Shown: positions 16,915-25,997, counted from the stretch's first letter. The stretch: DNA of 64,000 bases from Afipia carboxidovorans OM5 (GCF_000218565.1 NC_015684.1:3484001-3548000), one strand, 5' to 3'. Numbers and translations are program-made. Notes: generated by a model from the sequence alone, not told the origin.

Positions 16915-18084
16915 TCAGGAGGCGAGCGCCTTCATCTCTCGATAGAGATCGGACTTACCCTCGAAGCCGATGCCCGGCAGCTCCGGCATGGTGACGTGAC
17001 CGTTCTCGACCCGCACGCCGTCGGGGAAGCCGCCGTAAGGCTGAAACAGATCCGGGTAGCTTTCATTGCCGCCGAGGCCGAGCCCGGCCGCAATGTTCAG
17101 CGACATCTGATGACCGCCGTGCGGAATGCAGCGCGACGGCGACCAGCCGTGGGCCTTGAGCACATCGAGCGTGCGCAGATATTCGACGAGCCCGTAAGAC
17201 AGCGCGCAATCGAACTGCAGATAATCGCGATCCGGCCGCATGCCGCCATATTTGATGAGGTTGCGCGCATCCTGATGGCTGAACAGGTTCTCGCCGGTTG
17301 CCATCGGGCGCGGATAGAATTCGGCAAGCGCCGCCTGCAGCGCATAATCCAGCGGATCGCCCGCCTCCTCGTACCAGAACAAGGGATAATCGCGCAGCAT
17401 CTTGGCGTAGGCGATTGCCGTCTCCAGATCGAAACGGCCGTTGGCATCGACCGCAAGCTGCGCTTCGCTGCCAATCTCGTTTAACACCGCCTCGATCCGC
17501 TTGCGGTCGTCTTCCAGCGGCGCGCCGCCAATCTTCATCTTCACGACGTTGTAGCCGCGATCGAGATAACCGCGCATTTCCGCGCACAGCGCCGCATTGT
17601 CCTTGCCGGGATAGTAATAGCCGCCGGCGGCATAGACGAACACGCGCGGATCAGCCTCGCGCTGGTGACGTTCCGCGAGCAACCGAAACAGTGGCTTGCC
17701 GGCGATCTTCGCCACAGCATCCCACACCGCCATATCGATGGTGCCGACCGCGACCGAGCGCTCGCCGTGGCCGCCCGGCTTCTCGTTCGTCATCAGCGTC
17801 GCCCACACCTTGTGGGGGTCGAGATTGTCGCCGCTCGCATCGAGCAATGATTTCGGATCAGCCTCCAACACACGTTGGGCGAAACGCTCGCGGATCAGCC
17901 CGCCCTGCCCGTAGCGGCCGTTGGAGTTGAAGCCGTAGCCGACGACGGTCTTGCCGTCGCGCACCACATTGGTAACGACCGCGACGAGGCTCGACGTCAT
18001 TTTGGAGAAGTCGATATAGGCGTTGCGGATCGGCGAGGCGATCGGCTTGGTGACTTCACGAATATCGACGATACGAACGGTCAC
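16915..18084 (-). CDS. tarD: D(-)-tartrate dehydratase, enolase superfamily
   Basis: Mandelate-racemase-group enzyme that dehydrates D-tartrate to oxaloacetate. With the GTG at 18084 as start, the protein is 389 residues. From memory of the characterised Bradyrhizobium TarD, its key positions all fall in register: Lys184 in KMKIGG, metal ligands Asp213, Glu239 and Glu265, and His322 in CIPHGGH. An upstream in-frame extension to 18147 has no domain and was rejected. It follows feoA in the opposite half of a short gap but on the same strand; no tartrate transporter is next to it. Confidence 0.88.
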   Translation of the reverse strand: MTVRIVDIREVTKPIASPIRNAYIDFSKMTSSLVAVVTNVVRDGKTVVGYGFNSNGRYGQGGLIRERFAQRVLEADPKSLLDASGDNLDPHKVWATLMTNEKPGGHGERSVAVGTIDMAVWDAVAKIAGKPLFRLLAERHQREADPRVFVYAAGGYYYPGKDNAALCAEMRGYLDRGYNVVKMKIGGAPLEDDRKRIEAVLNEIGSEAQLAVDANGRFDLETAIAYAKMLRDYPLFWYEEAGDPLDYALQAALAEFYPRPMATGENLFSHQDARNLIKYGGMRPDRDYLQFDCALSYGLVEYLRTLDVLKAHGWSPSRCIPHGGHQMSLNIAAGLGLGGNESYPDLFQPYGGFPDGVRVENGHVTMPELPGIGFEGKSDLYREMKALAS

Positions 18085-18246
18085 GACGGGATTCCAATGT
18101 GGGAGGCTAGCTTGGCCGCAATCTAGCGATGGCCGCCCCTCGCACAATCCCGTAAAATGCAGGGGGCGTTGCGATCACAGCATCGCAACCCTCCACGATC
18201 CTGCCCTTCACCGCCGCTCTTGAGAAAGCTTTCCAACGGAACGCTC

Positions 18247-18708
18247 ATGCCTCTCGCCCACCCTGTCGCCGGGGATGCCCGTCTGTTCGAACTCATCACC
18301 GGAAGCTTCCGCCGGCTGACCGGGCGCGATCTCGCTGGTCCATCGGCCGACGCGAACTGGCTCTATCACAACGCACCGTTCGTGGTGCTCGCGCACGATG
18401 GCGGCACCGACCCACGCTTTATCTATGCCAACAAAACCGCGCAGGCCTGCTTTGAGTATACGGCCGATGAGCTGATCGGCCTGCCCTCGCGCCTCTCGGC
18501 TGAAGCACCGGAGCGCGCGGCACGACAGCGCCTACTCGAGCGCGTCGCCCGCGACGGCTTCATCGCCGACTATGCCGGCATCCGCATCGCGAAGTCCGGC
18601 CGCCGCTTTTACATCGAGGACGCCATTGTCTGGCAACTGATCGATGAGACTGGCGCACTGCATGGGCAGGCCGCGACGTTCGCAACGTGGCGCGATATTC
18701 AAGCCTAG
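18247..18708 (+). CDS. MEKHLA-domain (PAS-like) protein
   Basis: A 153-residue cytoplasmic protein made of one PAS-like MEKHLA domain: APFVVLAHDGGTDPRFIYAN, TAQACFEYTADELIGLPSR, then a second half with DGFIADYAGIRIAKSGRRF. No output domain is present. I chose the ATG at 18247 because the in-frame sequence upstream is not protein-like. Its stop codon shares bases with that of the convergent next gene. The ligand and role are unknown. Confidence 0.8.
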   Translation: MPLAHPVAGDARLFELITGSFRRLTGRDLAGPSADANWLYHNAPFVVLAHDGGTDPRFIYANKTAQACFEYTADELIGLPSRLSAEAPERAARQRLLERVARDGFIADYAGIRIAKSGRRFYIEDAIVWQLIDETGALHGQAATFATWRDIQA

Positions 18709-19181
18709 ACAATCGACCAGCCATGGCTGCCCGCCACCGCGCCGAACACGGTGATCCAGGCGAGCCCCACCAGAAACCAGTGCGCGCGCTGCACCCACGT
18801 GAAGAAAAGCTCGGGCTGCGCATGCGCCCAGCGGTGAAATCGCGGTTTCAGGATGAAGGGCTCCGCGACGAACAGCACGAAGGCGAACAGCGCCCATACG
18901 CACACCATGGCGTGCATCCACCAGAACGAGAGCGAGTGGAAGCGATCCCAGATGTCGAACTTCCACACCATGTAGAATCCGGTGAGGCCGACGAGGATGA
19001 CCATCGCCCGCGCCTGCCAGATGAAGCGATGCTCAACCGCCTCGAACGTACCGACCATATCCTTGCCGAACGCGCCTTGCCGCAACGCCGGCAGAAACAC
19101 CGTCGTCGCCATCGATGCGCCCCCGATCCAGATCACCACGGCGAACACATGCAGCGCACGGGCCAAAGCAAGGTCATCCAT
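18705..19181 (-). CDS. CopD-like four-helix inner-membrane protein
   Basis: A 158-residue protein with four hydrophobic helices (about 5-28, 52-70, 84-104, 130-150). It carries histidines at helix ends (RALHVFAVVIWIGG, SFWWMHAMVC, QRAHWFLVGL), a pattern seen in CopD/YphA-like haem or copper-related membrane proteins. The function is not established. It converges on the MEKHLA gene, with the two stop codons sharing the bases CTAG. Confidence 0.7.
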   Translation of the reverse strand: MDDLALARALHVFAVVIWIGGASMATTVFLPALRQGAFGKDMVGTFEAVEHRFIWQARAMVILVGLTGFYMVWKFDIWDRFHSLSFWWMHAMVCVWALFAFVLFVAEPFILKPRFHRWAHAQPELFFTWVQRAHWFLVGLAWITVFGAVAGSHGWSIV

Positions 19182-19216
19182 CGCATCTCATCTCCCGTTC
19201 GACCCGACTTATGCCG

Positions 19217-19753
19217 TCACGCTGCCGGCGCGGGGTAGACCACCGTATCCCCAGGCCCAGCGACCGCGGACGGCGTCTTGTGCGCGGGCTCGACGTGGTC
19301 CTTGCCGAGAATGTGAAAAACCTGCTTGCCGGCCATCAGCAGATAATCGGTGATGATGCGGCGATGACAGCGCCACCACACCGCCTCCGCGCACATGATG
19401 GCACAACGCCGCTCAGTACCGAGTTCGAGAAGCCGCGCAAAACCCTGATGAAAAGCTTCACCGAGCGCGTAGTCGGCATAGTTGTGAAAACTCTTGTTCT
19501 GCCAGAAGCCGTTGACCTGCGGATCGACACCCTTCTTGCTGCGCAGCCCGCCAAGCTCGGCGATGTGCTCATAGCCGATCTGGAATGGCGCAAGACTCTC
19601 CGGGAGGCTGTCGCGATTGTACTGCGGGTTGGTGCGCGAGCGGGGAATGGTGCGCACATCCACCACAAGACGAACTTCGGAGCCGTTCAACAGCTCGACG
19701 AATTCATCGATCGTTCTGGTCGAATGCCCGATCGTGTAAAAGGGCTGGTCCAT
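19217..19753 (-). CDS. DUF488-family protein
   Basis: A 178-residue cytoplasmic protein with the DUF488 pattern: FYTIGHSTRTIDEFVELL, VDVRTIPRSRTNPQYN, YEHIAELGGLR and CAEAVWWRCHRRIITDYL. The conserved Cys-Glu and Cys-His-Arg residues suggest an active site, but no reaction is known for certain. I prefer the ATG at 19753 over the TTG at 19768. It stands alone, with 35 bp to the next gene. Confidence 0.85.
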   Translation of the reverse strand: MDQPFYTIGHSTRTIDEFVELLNGSEVRLVVDVRTIPRSRTNPQYNRDSLPESLAPFQIGYEHIAELGGLRSKKGVDPQVNGFWQNKSFHNYADYALGEAFHQGFARLLELGTERRCAIMCAEAVWWRCHRRIITDYLLMAGKQVFHILGKDHVEPAHKTPSAVAGPGDTVVYPAPAA

Positions 19754-19899
19754 CCACAATGACTTCAATGCCGCAAGCAGAAATGCTCACCAACTGATAC
19801 TCCCTTTCCGGGCGGCATGGGAAATTGATCCAAGACAATTTTTCAATGCTCGTCTGCACACCCGGCGGGAAGGCTCATCTCCGCTCGTCCGGACGAAGC

Positions 19900-19933
19900 A
19901 AAAAAAGCCGCCGGCGTGGGGACGCCGGCGGTT
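19900..19933 (-). terminator. Intrinsic terminator downstream of the amidohydrolase transcript
   Basis: On the minus strand CCGCCGGCGT-CCCC-ACGCCGGCGG forms a perfect 10 bp stem with a 4-base loop, followed by C and seven T. A second perfect 10 bp hairpin (19941-19963, 3-base loop) precedes it. The terminator sits 46 bp past the stop at 19979, not right behind the amidohydrolase stop at 20080. The transcript therefore includes the extra reading frame described separately. Confidence 0.88.
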
Positions 19934-19978
19934 GTCGATACGCCGATGGAAGCTCCATCGGCGTCAGGCGCGGGAGAA

Positions 19979-20110
19979 TTACGAGACCGCGTGCTCGACG
20001 GAGCGAACCTCCTCCTTTGCCGGATGATGGTGCGCACCGAGATCGGCCGTGAGCCATGCATAGATCGGCCCGAGCGCGTTCATCGCAACGCAGGCAACCA
20101 GCGCGACGAT
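19979..20110 (-). CDS. Possible small hydrophobic His-rich ORF, or -1 frameshift extension of the amidohydrolase
   Basis: In the -1 frame relative to the amidohydrolase an open stretch runs to a TAA at 19979. It reads IVALVACVAMNALGPIYAWL, then TADLGAHHHPAKEEV and ends SVEHAVS. It overlaps the amidohydrolase 3' end. A GGGAG sequence lies 5 bp before an ATC at 20110; the first ATG is at 20083 (34 residues). Moving from the amidohydrolase frame at the AAAAGG run near 20137 would fuse the two. The hydrophobic core, His cluster and position just before the terminator suggest real coding. How it is reached is unclear. Confidence 0.35.
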   Translation of the reverse strand: MVALVACVAMNALGPIYAWLTADLGAHHHPAKEEVRSVEHAVS

Positions 20111-21426
20111 GGGATCTCCCGGAACCGGCTGTGCGCCTTTTCGTGAGCGTGATGGTGCGCGCCCTCATGGGCGTGGCCGCAGGTGCGGCAAATCCTGGTT
20201 TCGTGTTTGGTCACCGCTGCGATGCGGCCGCGCTTGAACACCCACGAGCGTGCCGGGATATCGAGCAGCGCATCGGCAACCACTTGCGTATCGAGGATCA
20301 TCAGGTCGGCAGGCTTGCCGACCGCGAGGCCGTAATCCTTGTTGATACCGACCGCGCGCGCGGCATCGGTCGTGCTCATCTTCAGAATCTCAGCCTGATG
20401 ATCGGGCGTACCGAACTGAATGAGATGCGCGAGCATGTTGCCGATCACCAGCGGATCGGCCTTGCCGAACGGGGTGAAGGCGTTGCGCACATTGTTCGAC
20501 GAATAGGCGACGTTGACGCCGCCGGCCCGCAAGGCGCGCACCGGCGTGACGCCGCGCCGCTGATTCACGACGTCCTTGCGGCCGCCGAGATAAAGGTCGG
20601 TCGCGGGCAGCGTGATGATGGCGATATCCGCCTCCTGCAGCAGCGCAATCAGCGGCTTCAGCTTCTCCGGCTCCAGCGCGGCAGGGCTCGTGACATGGCC
20701 CAGCGCGACGCGGCCCTGATAGCCGGTCTCGATGGTCTTGCGGGCAATGTATTCCGCCGACATAAAGCGCTGATCGGTTGCATCGTCCGAGAAGTCGGCG
20801 TGCATATCGACAGACAGGTCATGCTTCATCGCCATCGCGAACACGGTGTCGATGTGCTTCTTGGTGTCGTCCCAGGAAATCTCGTTATAGGGACAGCCGC
20901 CGACCACATCGGCGCCGAGTTCGATGGCCTTCTCCATCAACTCGACGACGCCCGGCGTCTTGAGGATGCCTTCCTGCGGGAAAGCGACGATCTGCAGATC
21001 GATGAGATCGCGATATTCCTCGCGCAGCTCGATCGCCGTCTCGACACCGATCAGGTTCTGGATCGGATCGACGTCGGGATGGGCGCGAATGAGCGTGGTG
21101 CCGCTTGAGATCGCCATGTCCAGCACCCGGCGCGAGCGCTCCAGCACATCCTTGCGTTCCTGCTTTGCCTTGAGGATGCCGGTGACGCGGATCGCCTCGT
21201 CGAGCGTGCCGAGCCGCGCCGGCATCCGGCGATGCAGGAAGGCCTTGTCGAGGTGGAGATGCGGCTCGATGAACCCCGGCAGCGCGACGCGCCCTTCCGC
21301 ATCGATTTCTTCGGCACCTTTGGCCTCGATGCCTTCTTCAATGGCGGCGATGCGGCCATCGCGGATTCCGATATCGACGAGCGGCTTCTCGTCATCGATC
21401 CTCACCCTGCGAATGATCATGTCCAT
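20080..21426 (-). CDS. Amidohydrolase, cytosine-deaminase-like
   Basis: Metal-dependent hydrolase of the amidohydrolase superfamily (448 residues). It has the early metal motif GFIEPHLHLDKAFL (about 52-65), the HADFSDDATDQRF segment, RVALGHVTS and the late YSSNNVRNAFTPFG region, and it ends the barrel with GKPADLMILD. The closest match by pattern is cytosine deaminase or N-isopropylammelide-type enzymes. The C-terminus is odd: a His/Cys cluster CRTCGHAHEGAHHHAHEKAH, then a non-family tail. The GGGAGACG ribosome site supports the start at 21426. Confidence 0.83.
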   Translation of the reverse strand: MDMIIRRVRIDDEKPLVDIGIRDGRIAAIEEGIEAKGAEEIDAEGRVALPGFIEPHLHLDKAFLHRRMPARLGTLDEAIRVTGILKAKQERKDVLERSRRVLDMAISSGTTLIRAHPDVDPIQNLIGVETAIELREEYRDLIDLQIVAFPQEGILKTPGVVELMEKAIELGADVVGGCPYNEISWDDTKKHIDTVFAMAMKHDLSVDMHADFSDDATDQRFMSAEYIARKTIETGYQGRVALGHVTSPAALEPEKLKPLIALLQEADIAIITLPATDLYLGGRKDVVNQRRGVTPVRALRAGGVNVAYSSNNVRNAFTPFGKADPLVIGNMLAHLIQFGTPDHQAEILKMSTTDAARAVGINKDYGLAVGKPADLMILDTQVVADALLDIPARSWVFKRGRIAAVTKHETRICRTCGHAHEGAHHHAHEKAHSRFREIPSSRWLPALR

Positions 21427-21468
21427 TGGCGCGTCTCCCTTGTCTTGTTTTATGTCTTGAAACCCGAT

Positions 21469-23061
21469 CTAGAACCCGAGCGCGATACCCTCCCCGCGCA
21501 CATCGGCGCCGCCCTCGAAAAATTCCGACCACGGTCCCTTCATGCGAATGGCCTGCGCCGTTCCCATCCGGGTGTGCGGCCACTCCACCGCCTCGACGGG
21601 GTGGCCCTTGGCCCGCAGACCATCGAACACCGCCTGCGGCGCACTCGCTTCCAGCAGCAGCTTGTTGCCGTCGTCACCCCACGAGCGGCCGTAAAGAAGG
21701 CGCGGCGCATCGAGCGCATTCTGCACGTCCATGCCGAGATCGACGACGCGGGTCACAAGCGCCGTCTGCGCCTGCGGCTGCACTTCACCGCCCTGGCTGC
21801 CGTAAACAAGATAAGGCATGCCGTTCTTGAGCAGCATTCCCGACATCAGCGTCGATGCCGATTGCTTGCCCGGCAGAAGCGCGTTGGGGTGCGCAGAATC
21901 CAGCGAGAAGAAGCTGCCGCGATTCTGCAGCATCACACCTGTCTCCGGATCGGTGACGCAGGCGCCGAAATCAAAGTAGAGGCTTTGCACCAGCCCGACC
22001 GCATTGCCCTCCTCATCCGCCGTGCAGATGAAGGTGGTGTCACTGCCCGACGCCGGGCTCAGGACCGCCCGCGTAGTGTTGTCGAGCCAATCGCTGCGCT
22101 CGGCGGCAACGAGCGAGGGCGCAAGCAGCTCGTGCAGCGGCACTTCGCCGAACAACGGATCGCAAAGATGGCGATCGCGCTTCTGGAAGGCCCACTTCGT
22201 CGCCTGAATGAGCGCATTGTAGAACGCCGGCGAGTTCGGCCCGAGCTGACCGAGATCAATTCCTTCGAGGAAATTGAGGATCAGCAGTCCCGCCATGCCC
22301 TGCGAAGGCGGCGGAAGCTGATAGGCATCATATCCGCGATAACGTGTGGTGACGGGGTCGACCCAGCGCGCGTGATAATCGAGGAAATCGTCCTCGGTGA
22401 GATAGCCGCCCTGCGCCTTGAGATAGGCCGCAATGCTGCGCCCGGCGCGGGTATAGAAGGCGCGCGGGCCTTCGGCCGCGATCCGCTCCAGCGTTTTTGC
22501 CAAGGCCGCTTGCCGCAATCGCGCGCCCGGCGCCGGGGCCGCACCGTGATGCAGGAAAATGTCAGCGGAACCCGGATCGGCCGCGAGATGGTCGCGATCC
22601 GCCGCGATCCAGTTCGACGTATCGTTCGTCACCGGCGCGCCATCACGGGCATAGCCGATGGCGCGGCCAAGCAGGCGATCCATCGGGAGGCGACCGAAGC
22701 GCTCATGCGCCAGCCGCCAACTGTCGACCGCGCCGGGCACAGTGATGGCCGCGCGCGGGCCGCGATGGGGAATTGCCTTCTCGCCCGCATAAAGCGTCGT
22801 CGTGACATTGCGGCCGGCAGGACCGCTGCCGTTCAACGCATGGACCTTGCGCGAGCGCGCATCGTAGATCAGCCAGAACGCATCGCCCCCGATGCCGATC
22901 ATGTGCGGCAGCACCACGCTCATCGTCGCAGCCGCGGCAATCGCCGCGTCGACCGCGGTGCCGCCCTGCTTGAGAGCGTCCAGCGCAGCGCCGGAACCAA
23001 GATAATGGGCCGTGGCAACCATGCCATGTTCAGCCCGGCATGTAGCGCGTGAGGGTCTCAT
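21469..23061 (-). CDS. ggt: Gamma-glutamyltransferase family protein
   Basis: Self-cleaving N-terminal nucleophile hydrolase (530 residues from the ATG at 23061). The large-subunit part shows GGTAVDAAIAAAATMSVVLP and GIGGDAFW. The autocleavage region is GSDTTFICTADEEGNAVGLV, in which a Thr would become the small-subunit N-terminus. The C-terminal part has VYGSQGGEVQPQAQ in place of the usual GSPGG loop. No signal peptide is visible, so it may be cytoplasmic. It shares direction with the amidohydrolase downstream, 42 bp away. The substrate may not be glutathione. Confidence 0.88.
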   Translation of the reverse strand: MRPSRATCRAEHGMVATAHYLGSGAALDALKQGGTAVDAAIAAAATMSVVLPHMIGIGGDAFWLIYDARSRKVHALNGSGPAGRNVTTTLYAGEKAIPHRGPRAAITVPGAVDSWRLAHERFGRLPMDRLLGRAIGYARDGAPVTNDTSNWIAADRDHLAADPGSADIFLHHGAAPAPGARLRQAALAKTLERIAAEGPRAFYTRAGRSIAAYLKAQGGYLTEDDFLDYHARWVDPVTTRYRGYDAYQLPPPSQGMAGLLILNFLEGIDLGQLGPNSPAFYNALIQATKWAFQKRDRHLCDPLFGEVPLHELLAPSLVAAERSDWLDNTTRAVLSPASGSDTTFICTADEEGNAVGLVQSLYFDFGACVTDPETGVMLQNRGSFFSLDSAHPNALLPGKQSASTLMSGMLLKNGMPYLVYGSQGGEVQPQAQTALVTRVVDLGMDVQNALDAPRLLYGRSWGDDGNKLLLEASAPQAVFDGLRAKGHPVEAVEWPHTRMGTAQAIRMKGPWSEFFEGGADVRGEGIALGF

Positions 23062-23211
23062 TGGTTCGTCCTGCGGATGATCGCAGCACAAATCTAGCGC
23101 GCCGCGACGGGCGGTATAATCGGCGGGGTCCTAGGCCGATCTAGGATTTTTCCGAGATGGAATTTTGGCCTTGCCGGAACCCGGCGGCGCTCTGCCAAGA
23201 CATAGGAGCGC

Positions 23212-23844
23212 TCAACCCAGATCGTGCCGCAGCGCGTAACGAACGAGATCTGCTGTGGTTTCGGCATCCATCTTGGCGAGAAGATTGGTCTTGTGGGTGC
23301 TCACCGTCTTGATGCTGAGGTCGAGATCGCGGGCGATGCGCGAAATCTTGTGGCCCGCGACCAGCATGTCGAACACCTCACGCTCGCGGCGCGTCAGGCG
23401 CGTGTGAGGCAGCTCGGTGGGCGAGGTACGCATCTCACGCAAGATCGCCTCCTGCGAGGCGGCAGCGCTGACGAAAAGCTCGCCCTGCGAGACTTTTCGG
23501 ATCGCCGCGATGAGCTGATCGGAGGCGCTGTTCTTGGTGACATAGCCATCGGCGCCCGCCTTCAGCGCTTCGACGACGTATTGATGCTCCTCATGCATGC
23601 TGAGCACGATAATGCGATGCGCGCCCGCAATCTCTCTAGCAGCCCGCACCAGCGTGATGCCGCTGATCCCGGGCATGGAGAGATCGAGCAGGACGATATC
23701 GCAGGGGGCCTCACGCAGGCGGACGAGAAGGTCATCGCCATTGGTGGCTTCGCCAACCAGCGTGAAATCGTTCGCCTCGGCAAGAATCTGCCTCAACCCT
23801 TCGCGAAAGATAGTGTGGTCGTCAGCGATAATAATACGGGTCAC
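23212..23844 (-). CDS. NarL/FixJ-family response regulator
   Basis: A 210-residue two-component regulator. The receiver domain has acidic residues IIADDH, phospho-acceptor Asp54 in VLLDLSMPGI and Lys at TKNSASD. The LuxR-type helix-turn-helix occupies about 148-205 (LTRREREVFDMLVAGHKI and LSIKTVSTHKTNLLAKM). It starts with GTG, overlapping the kinase stop by 4 bp (GTGA), so the pair is one unit. Target genes are unknown. Confidence 0.93.
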   Translation of the reverse strand: MTRIIIADDHTIFREGLRQILAEANDFTLVGEATNGDDLLVRLREAPCDIVLLDLSMPGISGITLVRAAREIAGAHRIIVLSMHEEHQYVVEALKAGADGYVTKNSASDQLIAAIRKVSQGELFVSAAASQEAILREMRTSPTELPHTRLTRREREVFDMLVAGHKISRIARDLDLSIKTVSTHKTNLLAKMDAETTADLVRYALRHDLG

Positions 23845-24917
23845 GGGAGAACCTCCTGCGCCGCAGGCCGCTGCTTGAGCGGCAGGCTGGCGCGCACGCG
23901 CGTGCCGCCGCCGGGCGCGCTTTCCACCGCCACCGAACCCCCCAGCATGTTGGCTCGCTCGTGCATGCCGAGAAGGCCATGATGCAAGCGGGGCGACGCC
24001 GCCGTGGGCGGCAGACCACAGCCATCATCGACGATTTCGATGTGAAGTTCATCCTCTGCGTGGCACGCGGTGATCGTGACATGCCGCGCCCCGCTGTGGC
24101 GCACGATGTTCGTCAGCGCCTCCTGCACGATACGAAAGGCCGCGGTGCTGACCTCCGGACCATACGTCAGATCCTCACGATCGAACGACAGATTGATATT
24201 GAGGTTGCTCTGCCCGGCGACAGTGTCGGTCAGCCAGTGCACGGCGGAGACGAGGCCGAGTTCATCCAGCATCAACGGCCGCAGATCCGAGGCGATGCGC
24301 TGAAGGTCGGTGACGGAGCGATCCGCGAGACCAACAAGCCGCTCGACACGCGGCTTCAACGCGCCGTTGTCAGCCGAGAGGCGTTCGCGCAGCCAGACAA
24401 GATCCATCTTCATCGCGGTCAGCGTCTGCCCCAACTCGTCATGCAATTCGCGGGCGATATGCGCGCGCTCCTCCTCACGCACCGTCTGCAGATAATGCGA
24501 CAGCGCGCGGAGCTGCGTGCGAGAGGCGACAAGCTCGTCTTCGGCCGCCTTGCGCTCGGAGATGTCGCGCGAGATGCCGACCGTGCCGATGATGTGGCCG
24601 CTCTCGTCGCGGATCGGAGATTTGATCGTCTCGAACCAGCGCGGCTCGCCGTCCGGCCCGCGGCGTGATTCCTCATAACGCCGCCGCCGTCCGCTTTTCA
24701 GCACGGCACGATCGGTCCGCAGATAGACCTCGGCGATTTCCGGCGGCCAGATTTCACTCGGCATCTTGCCGAGCACATCCTTCTCGGACAGGCCGAGCAC
24801 CCGCAGATACGCCGTATTGACCGCAAGGTAACGGCAATCGCGATCCTTCAGCCACGCCATATCGGGGATGTTGTCGAGAAGCGCCCGCTGCTGTTGCTGA
24901 GTATCAAGGCTCTTCAT
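23841..24917 (-). CDS. PAS-domain sensor histidine kinase (HisKA_3, NarX/DegS type)
   Basis: A soluble kinase of 358 residues. A PAS/PAC domain (about 10-125) has IPDMAWLKDRDCRYLAVN and GTVGISRDISERKAAEDEL. The HisKA_3 dimerisation box ERAHIARELHDELGQTLTAM holds the phospho-His. The HATPase domain ends with GLLGMHERANMLGGSV. No membrane helix is present. A longer start at 25073 adds 52 Ser/Gly-rich residues without a domain, so I used the ATG at 24917. The downstream regulator is its cognate partner by overlap. Confidence 0.9.
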   Translation of the reverse strand: MKSLDTQQQQRALLDNIPDMAWLKDRDCRYLAVNTAYLRVLGLSEKDVLGKMPSEIWPPEIAEVYLRTDRAVLKSGRRRRYEESRRGPDGEPRWFETIKSPIRDESGHIIGTVGISRDISERKAAEDELVASRTQLRALSHYLQTVREEERAHIARELHDELGQTLTAMKMDLVWLRERLSADNGALKPRVERLVGLADRSVTDLQRIASDLRPLMLDELGLVSAVHWLTDTVAGQSNLNINLSFDREDLTYGPEVSTAAFRIVQEALTNIVRHSGARHVTITACHAEDELHIEIVDDGCGLPPTAASPRLHHGLLGMHERANMLGGSVAVESAPGGGTRVRASLPLKQRPAAQEVLP

Positions 24918-25085
24918 GGAACCACTATGGGATGCACTGCCGGCCGACCATGATGATCCGTTAGGGGGCACATGACCAGAGACCGTTGCAGCAGACAATG
25001 TGCAAACCGGCGGCGTCGCACCGGCACGCCCGGTTGATCCGGGCTCACCGGCGCGGGATTTGTCCCGGCTCAATGGTCGGCAGCT

Positions 25086-25997
25086 CTATTGAGCAGCGAC
25101 AGTCCGGAGCAGATTGAGGCGGGTCTCTTCAAAGCCCGCCGAAACGACCGGATCACTTGCACGAAGATGAGCGTAGAACTCGTTTCCGTTCGGTCCGCGC
25201 ACGGAATCCACCACGAACGGCAACAACCCCAACTTTTGCAGATCGAGGCAAATCAGTTTGAAGCTTTCGGGAGTGAAGAACCAGCAATGAGCATCAATAT
25301 ATTCATGATCACGCCGCTCATTGAGGTCGCGCCACAAATCAAATCCCGGCGCGAGTTCGTCTTCAATCGCAAAAATTTGCCCCGCATCGGTGTCGATATT
25401 GAAACTGGAATATGTCTTGCCGCTCGACTTCCGCTGCTCAGCCCGAGCATAGGTCCTGAGAAACACCTGCTTTGCGGTCGGTTTTGATCGCTTTTCAAAA
25501 TAAGCTTCAAGCCAATCCGGCAATGTCGAAACGGGAAGGAAATAATCGAAGCAACAGCGATGGTCAGGAACTGCGAGCGAGAGAAACCCGCCATCCTTCA
25601 GGATCGCACGGCACCCCATGATAAACCGGATCGGGTCCGGGATATGCTCCAGGTTATGTGACGACACGACATAATCGAATTTCTTGTCGCCAAACTTCTC
25701 CTGAACAAGCCGGGCGATATCCTGCGCCGGGCCGACAAGGTCGACCTCCTCGATACGGGCAACATGATCCCGCACGGCCGGATCGCTCGCACCCATTTCC
25801 CTCAGATGCTCAGTATCGAAAACATCTATGTTAAAGCTGCGGAAGCCCTCGGCCTTTGGCACGAGCGGATTGAAATACGGACCGATCTCGATGCCCTCGA
25901 GATCCTTGGTGATGTGGCGCAACAACTCCGCTTTTCTATCAATGCCAGCCGGCTTCGATCGCTTCTTAAGACGCCGAAAGGGCTTCAACAGATTCAT
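25086..25997 (-). CDS. SAM-dependent methyltransferase (class I)
   Basis: A 303-residue cytoplasmic protein. It lacks a perfect GxGxG loop but has EGIEIGPYFNPLVPK, the Asp-containing FNIDVFD, and the post-I motif FDYVVSSHNLEHIPDP followed by RAILKDGGFLSLAVPDHR. This is the pattern of methyltransferases in O-antigen and capsule clusters. The ATG at 25997 has GAGG 6 bp upstream and is preferred to the TTG at 26015. It lies at the edge of the sugar-nucleotide cluster, so a glycan substrate is likely but unproven. Confidence 0.78.
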   Translation of the reverse strand: MNLLKPFRRLKKRSKPAGIDRKAELLRHITKDLEGIEIGPYFNPLVPKAEGFRSFNIDVFDTEHLREMGASDPAVRDHVARIEEVDLVGPAQDIARLVQEKFGDKKFDYVVSSHNLEHIPDPIRFIMGCRAILKDGGFLSLAVPDHRCCFDYFLPVSTLPDWLEAYFEKRSKPTAKQVFLRTYARAEQRKSSGKTYSSFNIDTDAGQIFAIEDELAPGFDLWRDLNERRDHEYIDAHCWFFTPESFKLICLDLQKLGLLPFVVDSVRGPNGNEFYAHLRASDPVVSAGFEETRLNLLRTVAAQ

